Source: Coriobacteriaceae bacterium
GTDB taxonomy: Bacteria; Actinomycetota; Coriobacteriia; Coriobacteriales; Eggerthellaceae
DNA length: 33,952 nucleotides
Direction: 5' to 3'
NCBI GenBank assembly: GCA_015062635.1
Contig: SUUF01000004.1
Span: 1-33,952 of the forward strand
The translations under genes and the position numbers were made by a program. How positions within the stretch are numbered: the first letter of the stretch is position 1; each line of letters opens with the position of its first letter. The notes below the pieces were generated by a model. The model had not been told where the DNA came from. It searched no databases and worked only from the letters and a program-made list of their open reading frames with translations. Below are positions 24,896 to 33,233 of this stretch, in pieces.

Positions 24896-26272
24896 ATGCG
24901 AATCGCAGATGACAGCACGAAAAGCAGCCTCGGCTACGGCGTCCTCGCGCTGATGGTGCTCGGCACCATCCTCGGGGGCTTGCTGCAGAATGCCGTGAGC
25001 ACGGTGCTTCCCGCCATCATGGAAGAGACTGGCGTGACCGTGGGCATGGCGCAGTGGCTTGTCACGATGTTCCAGCTTTGCCTGGGCATCGTCATTCCCC
25101 TCGTGGCGTTTCTCGTTCGCCGTTTCGACGTGAAGGTCCTCTTCGTCGTCTCCACGGCGCTGTTCGCAGTCGGCACCTTCCTCGTGGCGGCTGCCGACAG
25201 CTTCCCGCTCATCTTCGCCGGCCGATTCCTCGAGGGCATCGCCGCCGGCGTGAGCTTCCCGCTGATTCAGGTGGTCGTGTTCCAGAATTACCCGCGTAAC
25301 CGCTGGGGCACCATCATGGGCATCGTCGGCCTTGCGTTCGGTTTCGCGCCCAACATCGGCCCGACCATTGCCGGTGTTTGCGCCGACTTGTGGGGATGGC
25401 GCAGCATGTTTTGGGGTGTGGCCGTCTTGTCGGCGGTCACGGCGCTGCTGATGGCGGTGTTACTGCCGCGGAACATGGCCGATGGCGAGGCGCGCTCGCT
25501 CGATTGGCCTTCGGTGGGACTTTCGACTGCCGGTTTCGGCGGCGTGCTGCTGGGCTTCACGAATGCCACCGACGCGGGCCCGCTCAGCGCGGCATGCCTC
25601 GTGCCGCTTGCGGTCGGCACGGTGTGCATGGTGCTCTTCCTGTGGCGGCAGCGCCGCATCCCCAACCCGCTGTGGGATCTCGATGCGTTCAAGGACCGCG
25701 ACTTCACGGTGGGAACCATCATGGTCTGCCTGCTGTTCAGCGCATTCATCGGCGTCACGCTCGTCTTGCCGCTCGGCATGCAGGCGGTGCAGGGTTTCAG
25801 CACGCTCGAAGCGGGCATGGCCTTGCTTCCGGGCACGATAGCCGCGCTTATCATGAACCCGCTATCGGGCATCATGATGGATCGCATCGGCGTGCGCCCG
25901 GTCATCTGCTTCGGGTCGGTGTTGCTGCTCGCCGGCACGGTGCCGATGATGCAGCTCGGCGAGATGGACGACCTTGCGCTCATCATGGTGCTTCAGGGCG
26001 TGCGCACGTTTGGCATCAGCTCGCTTATCCAGCCCATCAGCACGTGGAGCGTCCGTTCGCTCCAGGGCCGGCTCATCCCCGACGGCACGTCCATCAGCAA
26101 TACGCTGCGTCAGGTGGCAGCTGCCCTGGGAACGAGCGCCATGGTGCTGCTGATGTCCATCGGCGGCGAGCCGGGCAGCGTGAGCGCCTTCGGCGTCGAC
26201 GTCGCCATCGCATTCAGCGCTGCCTGCAGCGCGGCGCTGCTCATCCTCTCCTTTGCCTTCGTGCGAAAGTAA
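24896..26272 (+). CDS. MFS drug/metabolite exporter, DHA2 (EmrB/QacA)-like
   Basis: The 458-residue membrane protein probably has 12-14 helices. VLGTILGGLLQNAVSTVLPAIMEETGV in helix 1 and the PNIGPTIAGVCADLWGWRSMFW segment (motif C, between helices 5 and 6) are typical of DHA2 proton-driven exporters. The substrate is unknown. Neither possible start (24887 or 24896) has a usable ribosome binding site. 24896 is preferred because the ATG at 24887 overlaps a -10-like box. No regulator is adjacent. It converges on the transglutaminase-like gene with a 47-bp gap. Confidence 0.88.
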   Translation: MRIADDSTKSSLGYGVLALMVLGTILGGLLQNAVSTVLPAIMEETGVTVGMAQWLVTMFQLCLGIVIPLVAFLVRRFDVKVLFVVSTALFAVGTFLVAAADSFPLIFAGRFLEGIAAGVSFPLIQVVVFQNYPRNRWGTIMGIVGLAFGFAPNIGPTIAGVCADLWGWRSMFWGVAVLSAVTALLMAVLLPRNMADGEARSLDWPSVGLSTAGFGGVLLGFTNATDAGPLSAACLVPLAVGTVCMVLFLWRQRRIPNPLWDLDAFKDRDFTVGTIMVCLLFSAFIGVTLVLPLGMQAVQGFSTLEAGMALLPGTIAALIMNPLSGIMMDRIGVRPVICFGSVLLLAGTVPMMQLGEMDDLALIMVLQGVRTFGISSLIQPISTWSVRSLQGRLIPDGTSISNTLRQVAAALGTSAMVLLMSIGGEPGSVSAFGVDVAIAFSAACSAALLILSFAFVRK

Positions 26273-26319
26273 ACCGCGCGCCTGAACCCGCTACGTCCTT
26301 CGACCCATAGCGCGATTTG

Positions 26320-27549
26320 CTAGCGGGGGAGGAGCTGGGGGTAATCGGCGGAGTGGTCGGCGCTGATCTCGACGAGGTTCATGCCGAGGAATTGCGTGGC
26401 GTGGAACCCGCGCTGGTCATACCAGGTTGGGTCGTAATACCGCACTTCGCCGTCGATATAGGCGGCAAGCCAGGCGTGGTTGCCGCCCGTGCCGAGGAAA
26501 TCCTCGGCGGTTCCGGTGACGTACACGCAGGGTATCCCATGGCGCAGCGCCAGGTATTGCACCGCCTTCGCGTATCCCGCGCAGACCGATTCGTGGGCGG
26601 TGAACACGCTGTCGATATACTGGTCGTTGTCGGTGTTCACGTAATCGCAGGCATCGGCCACGTATGCGCAGATGTTCTCCATCGTCGTCTCCTGCGTGTC
26701 GGCGAGCAGCGGAAGCTCGAGGGCGAGCTGCTCGTATTGCGCCGACAGCTCCTCGGTGGTTGCGGCGTCGTACTTGTAGTCGGGCTCCAGGAACGTGATG
26801 GCGGTACCCCACGACCAGTACGAGACATGGGCATCGTCGGGCAGGTTGAACAGGCCCGGATGGTCGTAGAGCACGAATTGCCAGCAGGTTTGCAGCTCGC
26901 CGTCGGTGGTGCCCGCCGGCAGCGAGATGCGTTCTTCCTGGGCGAGGATGCCCGCTTCGAGCGCGTCATATACCGACTGTGCGTGGCTGTCGAGCGTGTT
27001 GCGGTAATAATGGAGCGCATCTGCGACGCTCAGCAGCTGCGTCGAGGGCTCTTCGGCGAGATATCCGGCATCGGCGCGGGTTTCCTGATTGTAGATGGCC
27101 TCGATCTCCTCTTCCGAAGGCAGCGGCCATTCGAAGTCGAAGGTGTCGGCAAGCCATGTGCGCAGCTGGTCGATTTGCGCGCCCCTGATGATGTCCTGGC
27201 TGGGAAGCAGGGTCGGCCACATCGTGAATACGAGCGCCACTGCAAGCAGCAACGCGATGAACGTGCCGCATCCGCACCCACAGCCCGACCGCTTTTGCGG
27301 TTGCTCGACGTAGGTTCCGCGTCCATAGAAGAATTCGTCGTAGTTGTCGTACGGGTTGGGGCGGGCGTATTCGTGCGGCTGCCCTTGGTTGACCGGGTAT
27401 CCGTAAGGGTTACCGGGAGCCGCCGTCGGTATCTGCTGGCCTTGACCCCCGGGCGCAACGGGGCGCATGGGCGCCGTGTTCCCGATGTGGGAATCCCATT
27501 CGTAGGCGCTCCAGTTGCGGTCGGCGTTATCGGAGGGGCGAGAATCCAT
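26320..27549 (-). CDS. Membrane-anchored transglutaminase-like protein
   Basis: The 409-residue product starts with a Pro/Gly/Tyr/Gln-rich cytoplasmic region (1-88), then has alternating Gly-Cys (C90, C92, C94) directly before one membrane segment (about 96-113). The rest lies outside the cell. The C-terminal transglutaminase-like fold has catalytic C323 in HESVCAGYAKAVQYL, H358 in GGNHAWL and D373 in RYYDPTW. Such domains act as peptidases, transamidases or cell-wall/sortase-associated crosslinkers; the actual reaction is unknown. The ATG at 27549 is chosen because the upstream extension is not protein-like. AGGGTG is very close to this ATG, and a -10-like TTTAAT (27562-27557, minus strand) sits 7 nt before it, so a leaderless mRNA is possible. 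Confidence 0.82.
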   Translation of the reverse strand: MDSRPSDNADRNWSAYEWDSHIGNTAPMRPVAPGGQGQQIPTAAPGNPYGYPVNQGQPHEYARPNPYDNYDEFFYGRGTYVEQPQKRSGCGCGCGTFIALLLAVALVFTMWPTLLPSQDIIRGAQIDQLRTWLADTFDFEWPLPSEEEIEAIYNQETRADAGYLAEEPSTQLLSVADALHYYRNTLDSHAQSVYDALEAGILAQEERISLPAGTTDGELQTCWQFVLYDHPGLFNLPDDAHVSYWSWGTAITFLEPDYKYDAATTEELSAQYEQLALELPLLADTQETTMENICAYVADACDYVNTDNDQYIDSVFTAHESVCAGYAKAVQYLALRHGIPCVYVTGTAEDFLGTGGNHAWLAAYIDGEVRYYDPTWYDQRGFHATQFLGMNLVEISADHSADYPQLLPR

Positions 27550-27711
27550 GCACCCTATTAAAGCGAAACGTTGTGGAGAACCTGGCAAGGGCGCGTGTGC
27601 GACCCGTGTAATCAGGCCCCGGCGCACCGACCGGCAAATGGTCGGGCGGCTTTTCAACGCCGCCTGGTCGTGGGCCATGCATGAAGACCTTATGAACATC
27701 GGCGTTTATAG

Positions 27712-27739
27712 TGCTTTAATACTCTAGTGTGCTAAAGTA
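27712..27739. promoter_or_regulatory. Operator-like palindrome upstream of the his operon
   Basis: CTTTA (27714-27718), 14 nt, then TAAAG (27733-27737). The arms TGCTTTAATA and TGCTAAAGTA are 7/10 complementary. The right half-site GCTAAAGTAT is identical to that of the perfect palindrome at 18612-18639. The left arm contains an extended -10 (TG-C-TTTAAT, 27712-27720), so binding would block a promoter. Confidence 0.5.
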
Positions 27740-27810
27740 TCGGCGTTGCCGTTGGGGATGGCAGGTGCGCAAGTTTTCGTGGGTTCCTTTATGGAAGCGT
27801 TTTTGCATCT

Positions 27811-27816
27811 TATAAT
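27811..27816 (+). promoter_or_regulatory. Consensus -10 box near hisZG
   Basis: A perfect TATAAT with a poor -35 (TTTATG at 27788-27793, 17-bp spacer). Transcription from about 27823 gives a 37-nt leader to the ATG at 27860. It rules against in-frame starts at 27746 or 27791 for transcripts from this promoter. Confidence 0.5.
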
Positions 27817-27859
27817 GGCATTTCGTGCTGAAAGAGATATAGAAGAGGGACTGTCCTTG

Positions 27860-29473
27860 ATGAACTTTGCAACACCAACCGGTTTCCGCGACATCCTCCC
27901 CGAGGAAGCGGCCTTGCGCGAAACGCTGGCCAACCGCTGCCAGGCCCTGTTCGCGGCGCGGGGATATGCGCCCGTGGAAACCCCGACGCTCGAGCTAATG
28001 GACGTGATGGAGCGCGGCGGCCGCATTCCCGATTCGCCGTTCCGCCTGTTCGATTCGGCGGGCAGCTTGCTGGCCATGCGTCCCGACGTGACCTTGCAGG
28101 TGGCGCGCATGTGCGCGACGCGACTCGCCGACCAGCCGGGTCCGTTCCGCTTTCGCTACCAGCAGCGCGTGTTCCGCCAGACGGAGCCCGAGACGAGCAA
28201 CCGCGAGATGACCCAGGTGGGCGTCGAATGCATCGGCGAGGCGGGCACGGCGGTGGACGCCGAGGTCATCGGCTTGCTCGTGGATGCGCTGCGCACCTGC
28301 GGACTCGAAGACTTCAAGATTTCGCTCGGCACGGTGGCCGTGCTTAACGATTTGCTCGATGCGGCGTCTGACGATGCGGCGTGGAAGCGCGCGGTGCGCC
28401 ATGCCTACCATGAGACGAATTTCGTCGAGCTTGCGGAGCTCACCTCCGCTGGAAACGGCAAGCCGGTGTATCTTGACGCCATCCGCAAGCTGCCCGATCT
28501 GCGCGGCGGACGCGAGGCAATCGAGCAGGTGCGGGCGCTCACCGAGCCGCTCGGGTGCGCAAACGGCATCGACGCCCTGGCACAGACCTATGCCGCCCTC
28601 GAGCAGGCGGGCCTGGCCGGATGCGTGATGCTCGACTTCTCGGTCATCAGCTCGTTCGACTATTACACGGGCGTTATCTTCGAGGTGTATTCGCCGCGTC
28701 TCGGCACGCCGCTCGGCAGCGGCGGCCGCTATGACGACGTGCTGTCGGCCTATGGCAAAGCGCGTCCGGCGGCGGGGTTCGGCTTCTATCTCGACTTGGT
28801 GATGAAGGCGGTCGCTTCGGGGGCCGTCGGCGAGCGTCCGTTGCGCATTGCGGTGCCGAAGGGTTCGCTCAACGGCGACACCATCGCCTGCCTGTCGGCC
28901 GCTGGCCTCGACACCACGGGGCTTGACAATCCGGGACGCCAGCTCATCATCTCGAACCCGGGTGTCGATTACATCATCGTGCGCGCTCAGGATGCGCCGG
29001 TGTTCGTGGCGCTCGGCGCGGCCGATTGCGGTATCTGCGGCAAAGACTCCCTCGTCGAGGCGAATCTCGATGTGGTCGAGCTCGTCGATTTGAAATTCGG
29101 CGCCTGCCGTTTCGTCGTGGCGCAGCCGGAAGGCGCTTCCGAAGCGGTCGAAGAGCGCTATCGCCGGACGGGCAGCATCCGCGTCACCACGAAATACCCG
29201 CGAATCACGCGCGCGTATTACGATAAGAAGGGCGTGCAGGTCGAGATCGTCCAGCTGCATGGCAACATCGAGCTCGGGCCGCTCATCGGCCTGTCCGAGC
29301 GCATCGTCGACATTACGGCGACGGGCACCACGCTACGCGAGAACCATCTGGAAATCGTCGATGACGTGATGGCCGCGACGGCGCGATTCTTCGCAAACGC
29401 CTGCGCCTTCCGCACCGATCCGCGCATCACCAACCTGGCGCGCACGCTTGAAAGGAACGTGAACGAGCAATGA
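27860..29473 (+). CDS. hisZG: HisZ-HisG fusion: ATP phosphoribosyltransferase regulatory plus catalytic subunit
   Basis: The 537-residue protein catalyses the first step of histidine synthesis (ATP + PRPP). Residues 1-325 are HisZ, a histidyl-tRNA-synthetase paralogue without the anticodon domain. It has TGFRDILPEEA at the start, motif 2 around FRFRYQQRVFRQTEPETSNREM and motif 3 around GSGGRYDDVLSAYG. Residues 328-537 are short-form HisG, opening with LRIAVPKGSL and carrying the PRPP loop DITATGTTLRENHLEIVDD. Short HisG normally needs a separate HisZ; here both are one chain with almost no linker. AGAGGG lies 10 nt upstream of the ATG. The gene overlaps hisD by 4 nt. Confidence 0.94.
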   Translation: MNFATPTGFRDILPEEAALRETLANRCQALFAARGYAPVETPTLELMDVMERGGRIPDSPFRLFDSAGSLLAMRPDVTLQVARMCATRLADQPGPFRFRYQQRVFRQTEPETSNREMTQVGVECIGEAGTAVDAEVIGLLVDALRTCGLEDFKISLGTVAVLNDLLDAASDDAAWKRAVRHAYHETNFVELAELTSAGNGKPVYLDAIRKLPDLRGGREAIEQVRALTEPLGCANGIDALAQTYAALEQAGLAGCVMLDFSVISSFDYYTGVIFEVYSPRLGTPLGSGGRYDDVLSAYGKARPAAGFGFYLDLVMKAVASGAVGERPLRIAVPKGSLNGDTIACLSAAGLDTTGLDNPGRQLIISNPGVDYIIVRAQDAPVFVALGAADCGICGKDSLVEANLDVVELVDLKFGACRFVVAQPEGASEAVEERYRRTGSIRVTTKYPRITRAYYDKKGVQVEIVQLHGNIELGPLIGLSERIVDITATGTTLRENHLEIVDDVMAATARFFANACAFRTDPRITNLARTLERNVNEQ

Positions 29474-30798
29474 GCATGAGACGTGTGCAGCTCGCCTGTG
29501 GCGAGGCATTCGATAACAGCTACCTGAACCGTACCGGCGCTTTCAACGCCGAGGCCTTGGTTGCCGCGACGCAAATCGTCGACGACGTGCGCAAGCGCGG
29601 CGACGAGGCCCTGCGCGAGTACACCGAGCGCTTCGACGGCGTGCGCCTGGACGACTTCCGCGTGAGCGATGAGGCCATCGAAGCTGCCGCCGCGCAACTT
29701 GACGAGCCGCTGCGCGATGCCCTGCATCACGCTGCGGCCCAGATCCGCGATTTCCACGAGCGCCAGAAGAAGCAGAGCTGGTTTTCAACCCGCCCCGATG
29801 GTGCGCTTGTGGGCGCGAAGGTGCAGCCGCTCGATTCCGTGGGCATCTACGTGCCCGGCGGCCGTGCCCTGTACCCTTCCACGGTGCTCATGAACGCCTT
29901 GCCGGCCCAGGTCGCGGGCGTGAAGCGCATCGTATGCGTGACACCTCCCACGAAGGACGGCACGCTCGATGCCGCCATCGTCGAGGCCTGCCGCATCGCG
30001 GGCGTTACCGAAATCTATTCCGTGGGCGGCGCCCAGGCCGTGGCCGCATTGGCATATGGCACCGAGAGCATCGCGCCGGTCGACAAGATCACCGGCCCGG
30101 GCAATGCGTTCGTGGCCGCCGCCAAGCGCGCGGTTTCGGGCGATGTGGGCATCGACATGGTTGCCGGCCCGTCCGAGGTGTGCGTCGTGGCCGATGCCAC
30201 GGCCGACCCGAGCCATGTGGCCATCGACCTCATGGCGCAGGCGGAGCACGACCCGCTGGCATCGTGCTACCTGGTGTGCTTCGATGCCGCTTATGCTGAT
30301 GAGGTCGAGCGTTGCATCGAGGAGCATATCGCGCAGTCGACCCGCGCCGATATCACGCGTACCTCGCTCGACAACCAGGGGCTTATCGTCGTGGTTCCCG
30401 ATCGGGCCGCCGCCATCGAGGCGGTGAACGTCATCGCGCCCGAACACCTCGAGCTGCATGTCGACCATCCGATGGACCTCGTGGGCGCTATCCGTCACGC
30501 GGGCGCCATCTTCTTGGGCGATTGGACGCCTGAAGCCGTGGGCGACTACATCGCCGGCCCGAACCACACGCTGCCCACCGGCGGCACCGCGCGGTTCTCG
30601 AGCCCGCTTTCCACCGATGAGTTCGTCAAGCGCAGCAGCATCATCCAGTACACGCCCGAGGCCCTGCTTGCCGATGGCGAGTCGATCATGGCCATCGCCC
30701 AGCGCGAGGGATTGTGGGCGCATCGTCGCAGCGTCGAGTTGCGTTGGCAGACCATTGCCGGCGATAGGGGGGAGAAAGGAGAGCGCGCGGATGGATAA
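29470..30798 (+). CDS. hisD: Histidinol dehydrogenase
   Basis: The 442-residue zinc enzyme oxidises histidinol to histidine in two NAD-dependent steps, the last reactions of the pathway. Zn ligands Q257 and H260 lie in QAEHDP and D359 in GDYIAGPNH. Catalytic Glu/His are in APEHLELH, and H366 is in GPNHTLPTGG. It is coupled to hisZG through ATGA; a second in-frame ATG at 29476 is possible. The end overlaps hisC by 8 nt. Confidence 0.97.
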   Translation: MSMRRVQLACGEAFDNSYLNRTGAFNAEALVAATQIVDDVRKRGDEALREYTERFDGVRLDDFRVSDEAIEAAAAQLDEPLRDALHHAAAQIRDFHERQKKQSWFSTRPDGALVGAKVQPLDSVGIYVPGGRALYPSTVLMNALPAQVAGVKRIVCVTPPTKDGTLDAAIVEACRIAGVTEIYSVGGAQAVAALAYGTESIAPVDKITGPGNAFVAAAKRAVSGDVGIDMVAGPSEVCVVADATADPSHVAIDLMAQAEHDPLASCYLVCFDAAYADEVERCIEEHIAQSTRADITRTSLDNQGLIVVVPDRAAAIEAVNVIAPEHLELHVDHPMDLVGAIRHAGAIFLGDWTPEAVGDYIAGPNHTLPTGGTARFSSPLSTDEFVKRSSIIQYTPEALLADGESIMAIAQREGLWAHRRSVELRWQTIAGDRGEKGERADG

Positions 30799-31882
30799 CG
30801 TGCGTTTCAACCCCCGTTTGGCCGACATCGTGCCGTACGACCCCAAGTACCTGCCGGCCGAGCATATGATTTCGGCCAACGAGAGTCCGTACAACGTGCC
30901 GGACGAGATTCGCTACGAGGTGCGCAAACGGTTGAAGCGGCTCGATTACAACCGGTATCCCGACCCGTTGGCGAACGAGCTGCGTGACATCATCGCCGAT
31001 GCGAACGGGCTCGAACGGGAAAACGTGCTGGTGGGGAATGGCGGCGACGAGCTGCTCTTCAACACCGCGCTTGCATTCGGCGGTCCGGGGCGCACGTTCC
31101 TGAACTGCCCGCCGACGTTTTCGGTGTATGAGGCGAACGCGGAGCTCACGGGAACGGCGGTGGTGAACATTCCGCGACTGCCGAACTATCGCATCGATGA
31201 GATGGCGGTGCTCACGCGCGTGGCCAAAGGCGACATCGATTTCATCATCCTCACGAGCCCGAACAATCCCACGGGGCAGCTGGTGAGCGATACGTTCATA
31301 CGGCATCTTCTGGAGTCGACCGACGCGCTGGTGATGGTCGATGAGGCGTACGGCGAATTCTCGCGTGCAACCTGCCGTCCGTTGCTGCAGGGCCACAAGA
31401 ATCTCGTCATCTTGCGCACGTTCTCGAAGGCGTTTTCGTGTGCAGGGGTGCGCCTGGGCTACCTGCTCGGCGATGCCGAGGTCATTTCCGAGTACCTGAA
31501 GGTCCGGCAGCCGTATTCCGTGGATGCGGTTTCGCAGCTCATCGGTTGCACCGTGTACGAGAACCGTCAGTTGTTCGCGCCGGCCATCACCTCGATTATC
31601 ATGCAGCGCGAGCATCTGATGGAGGAATTGGAGGCCACCGAGGGCGTCCACGTCTATCCGTCCGACGCGAATTTCATCCTGCTGCAGATGGAGCGCGCCG
31701 ACGAGGCATGGGAGAAGCTCTACGAGCAGGGCGTGTTGGTGCGCGACTTTTCACACACGCCGATGCTCGAGGATTGCCTGCGCGTGAGCGTGGGAACCGA
31801 GAAAGATAACAAGGCCCTGGTGAAGGGACTTCGTAAGATAATGAGGGAGCGTCGGCGGGAGTCCGCCGAAATCGTCGAGTGA
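30791..31882 (+). CDS. hisC: Histidinol-phosphate aminotransferase
   Basis: The 363-residue PLP-dependent fold-type I aminotransferase converts imidazole acetol-phosphate to histidinol-phosphate. SPNNPTG carries the substrate-contacting Asn. D184 in MVDEAY pairs with the PLP nitrogen. K213 in RTFSKAF forms the Schiff base, and GVRLGYLL follows. The start is the ATG at 30791, with AAAGGAGAG about 7 nt upstream. In-frame ATGs further upstream lie inside hisD. Confidence 0.96.
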   Translation: MDNVRFNPRLADIVPYDPKYLPAEHMISANESPYNVPDEIRYEVRKRLKRLDYNRYPDPLANELRDIIADANGLERENVLVGNGGDELLFNTALAFGGPGRTFLNCPPTFSVYEANAELTGTAVVNIPRLPNYRIDEMAVLTRVAKGDIDFIILTSPNNPTGQLVSDTFIRHLLESTDALVMVDEAYGEFSRATCRPLLQGHKNLVILRTFSKAFSCAGVRLGYLLGDAEVISEYLKVRQPYSVDAVSQLIGCTVYENRQLFAPAITSIIMQREHLMEELEATEGVHVYPSDANFILLQMERADEAWEKLYEQGVLVRDFSHTPMLEDCLRVSVGTEKDNKALVKGLRKIMRERRRESAEIVE

Positions 31883-31891
31883 ACCGGCGGT

Positions 31892-31909
31892 TGCCGGGGC
31901 ATTCCGGCA
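31892..31909 (+). promoter_or_regulatory. Small hairpin between hisC and hisB
   Basis: TGCCGG (31892-31897) pairs with CCGGCA (31904-31909) around a 6-nt loop, just before the hisB ribosome binding site GGAAGGAG. It may tune translation or mRNA decay. Confidence 0.35.
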
Positions 31910-31924
31910 TGGAAGGAGCTGAAG

Positions 31925-32524
31925 ATGGGAGAGGCACGGCGTTGCGCAACGGTGACGAGGACCACCAAGGAAACCGATATCACGGTTACCATTGACCTTG
32001 ACGGCACGGGTGTGACCGATATCGACACGGGCGTTCCCTTCTTCGATCACATGTTGGATGCATTCGGCCGCCATGGGCTGTTCGACCTGACGGTGCGTGC
32101 GAAGGGCGACATCGAGATCGACGCGCACCATACGGTGGAGGACACGGGCATCGTCTTGGGCCAGGCCATCGACCAGGCGCTCGGCGACAAGCGCGGCATC
32201 GTGCGCTATGGTTCGATCGCGCTTCCCATGGACGAGACGCTTATCTTGGCGGCTATCGACCTGTCGGGCCGCGGACAGGCGCATCTCGAGCTTGAGCCGC
32301 CTATCGAGCTGCTCGGCAATTTCAACACGACGCTTGCCGATGAGTTCTTCATCTCGCTTGCCGCCAATGCGCGCATGACGTTGCACGTGCGCCAGCTGGC
32401 GGGCAAGAACTCGCATCATATCATCGAGGCGGCGAGCAAGGCTTGTGCCCGCGCGCTCAAGCAGGCGGTGGCAATCGATTCCCGTATCGCGGGGCAATTG
32501 CCGTCTACGAAAGAAAGCCTGTAA
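31925..32524 (+). CDS. hisB: Imidazoleglycerol-phosphate dehydratase
   Basis: The 199-residue Mn-dependent dehydratase makes imidazole acetol-phosphate. Metal ligands are visible in FFDHMLDAFGRHG (H42, H50), DAHHTVEDTG (H68, H69, E72) and KNSHHIIEA. There is no phosphatase domain, so histidinol-phosphatase must be encoded elsewhere. GGAAGGAG lies about 7 nt before the ATG. Confidence 0.97.
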   Translation: MGEARRCATVTRTTKETDITVTIDLDGTGVTDIDTGVPFFDHMLDAFGRHGLFDLTVRAKGDIEIDAHHTVEDTGIVLGQAIDQALGDKRGIVRYGSIALPMDETLILAAIDLSGRGQAHLELEPPIELLGNFNTTLADEFFISLAANARMTLHVRQLAGKNSHHIIEAASKACARALKQAVAIDSRIAGQLPSTKESL

Positions 32525-32578
32525 TCGGCATTTCAGAGCAGGGCGCCGTCCTTCGGCTTGCGTTTTGAGGAGGGGCAT

Positions 32579-33217
32579 GTGATTGCCGTCGTTGATTACC
32601 GTATGGGGAATTTGAAATCGGTCGAGCGCGGCTTGCGTTCGGTGGGTGCCGATGCGCGTATTACGAGCGACCCGGCGCAGATTGCCGCAGCCGATGCCGT
32701 GGTATTACCGGGCGTGGGTGCATTCGGCGATGCCATGGCCAGCATGAACAGCCTGGGCGAAACCGACGCAATGCGCTCCGCCATCGCCGATGGCAAGCCG
32801 TTTTTGGGTATCTGCCTGGGACAGCACCTGCTGTTCTCGGATGGCGTGGAGGGTGCGCCCGAAGGTGGCACGGTGAAGGGCATGGGTTTGGTGGAAGGCG
32901 TCGTCGGGCGTATTCCCAACCGTGATGCCGCAGGCAAGCTCTACAAGATCCCGCATGTGGGCTGGAATTCCATCGAGGGCCTGAAGACCCCGCTTTTCGA
33001 GGGCATCCCGGAAGGCGAGCACTTCTATTTCACGCACAGCTTCATGGTGCCCGACACCCCGCACACCATCGCGACAACCGAGCATTCCGTGCGCATTCCC
33101 GCGGCGATTGCCGTGAGCGATCGCGTGTTTGGCGTGCAGTTCCATCCCGAGAAATCATCCGATGCCGGCGCGAAGCTCCTCGCGAACTTCGTGCACATCG
33201 TCGAAACCATCAAGTAG
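32579..33217 (+). CDS. hisH: Imidazole glycerol phosphate synthase, glutaminase subunit
   Basis: The 212-residue class I glutamine amidotransferase supplies ammonia to HisF. The triad is C79 (GICLGQH), H189 and E191 (QFHPEKS). The start is the GTG at 32579, with GAGGAGGGG at 32567-32575. This gives the family N-terminus MIAVVDYRMGN; Arg replaces the usual Gly in DYGMGN. An ATG at 32577 is out of frame and meets TGA at once, and a TTG start at 32558 would precede the ribosome binding site. Confidence 0.95.
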   Translation: MIAVVDYRMGNLKSVERGLRSVGADARITSDPAQIAAADAVVLPGVGAFGDAMASMNSLGETDAMRSAIADGKPFLGICLGQHLLFSDGVEGAPEGGTVKGMGLVEGVVGRIPNRDAAGKLYKIPHVGWNSIEGLKTPLFEGIPEGEHFYFTHSFMVPDTPHTIATTEHSVRIPAAIAVSDRVFGVQFHPEKSSDAGAKLLANFVHIVETIK

Positions 33218-33233
33218 CACCAGTTGCCCGCGG

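Larger units (their letters stand above)
27550..27859. other. Divergent control region of the transglutaminase-like gene and the his operon
   Basis: This 310-bp spacer has no supported gene. It contains a GC hairpin, GGCGGC (27645-27650) with GCCGCC (27659-27664) around TTTTCAAC. It also has the operator-like site at 27712-27739, a TATAAT box at 27811-27816 and the his ribosome binding site AGAGGG (27844-27849). I find no T-box signature or His-rich leader peptide. Confidence 0.65.

Noticed and set aside
26287..26327. Terminator hairpin (CCCGCTA with TAGCGGG) between the convergent DHA2 and transglutaminase-like genes
   Set aside because: The loop is 27 nt and the right arm overlaps the stop region of the minus-strand gene. 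There is no T-run.
26317..27561. Plus-strand frame opposite the transglutaminase-like gene
   Set aside because: The minus-strand product has a complete catalytic triad and a membrane anchor; the plus-strand product has no recognisable feature.
27570..27859. A T-box or histidine attenuator leader for the his operon
   Set aside because: No T-box core sequence, no His-codon-rich leader peptide and no terminator with a T-run were found. The operator-like site explains regulation better.
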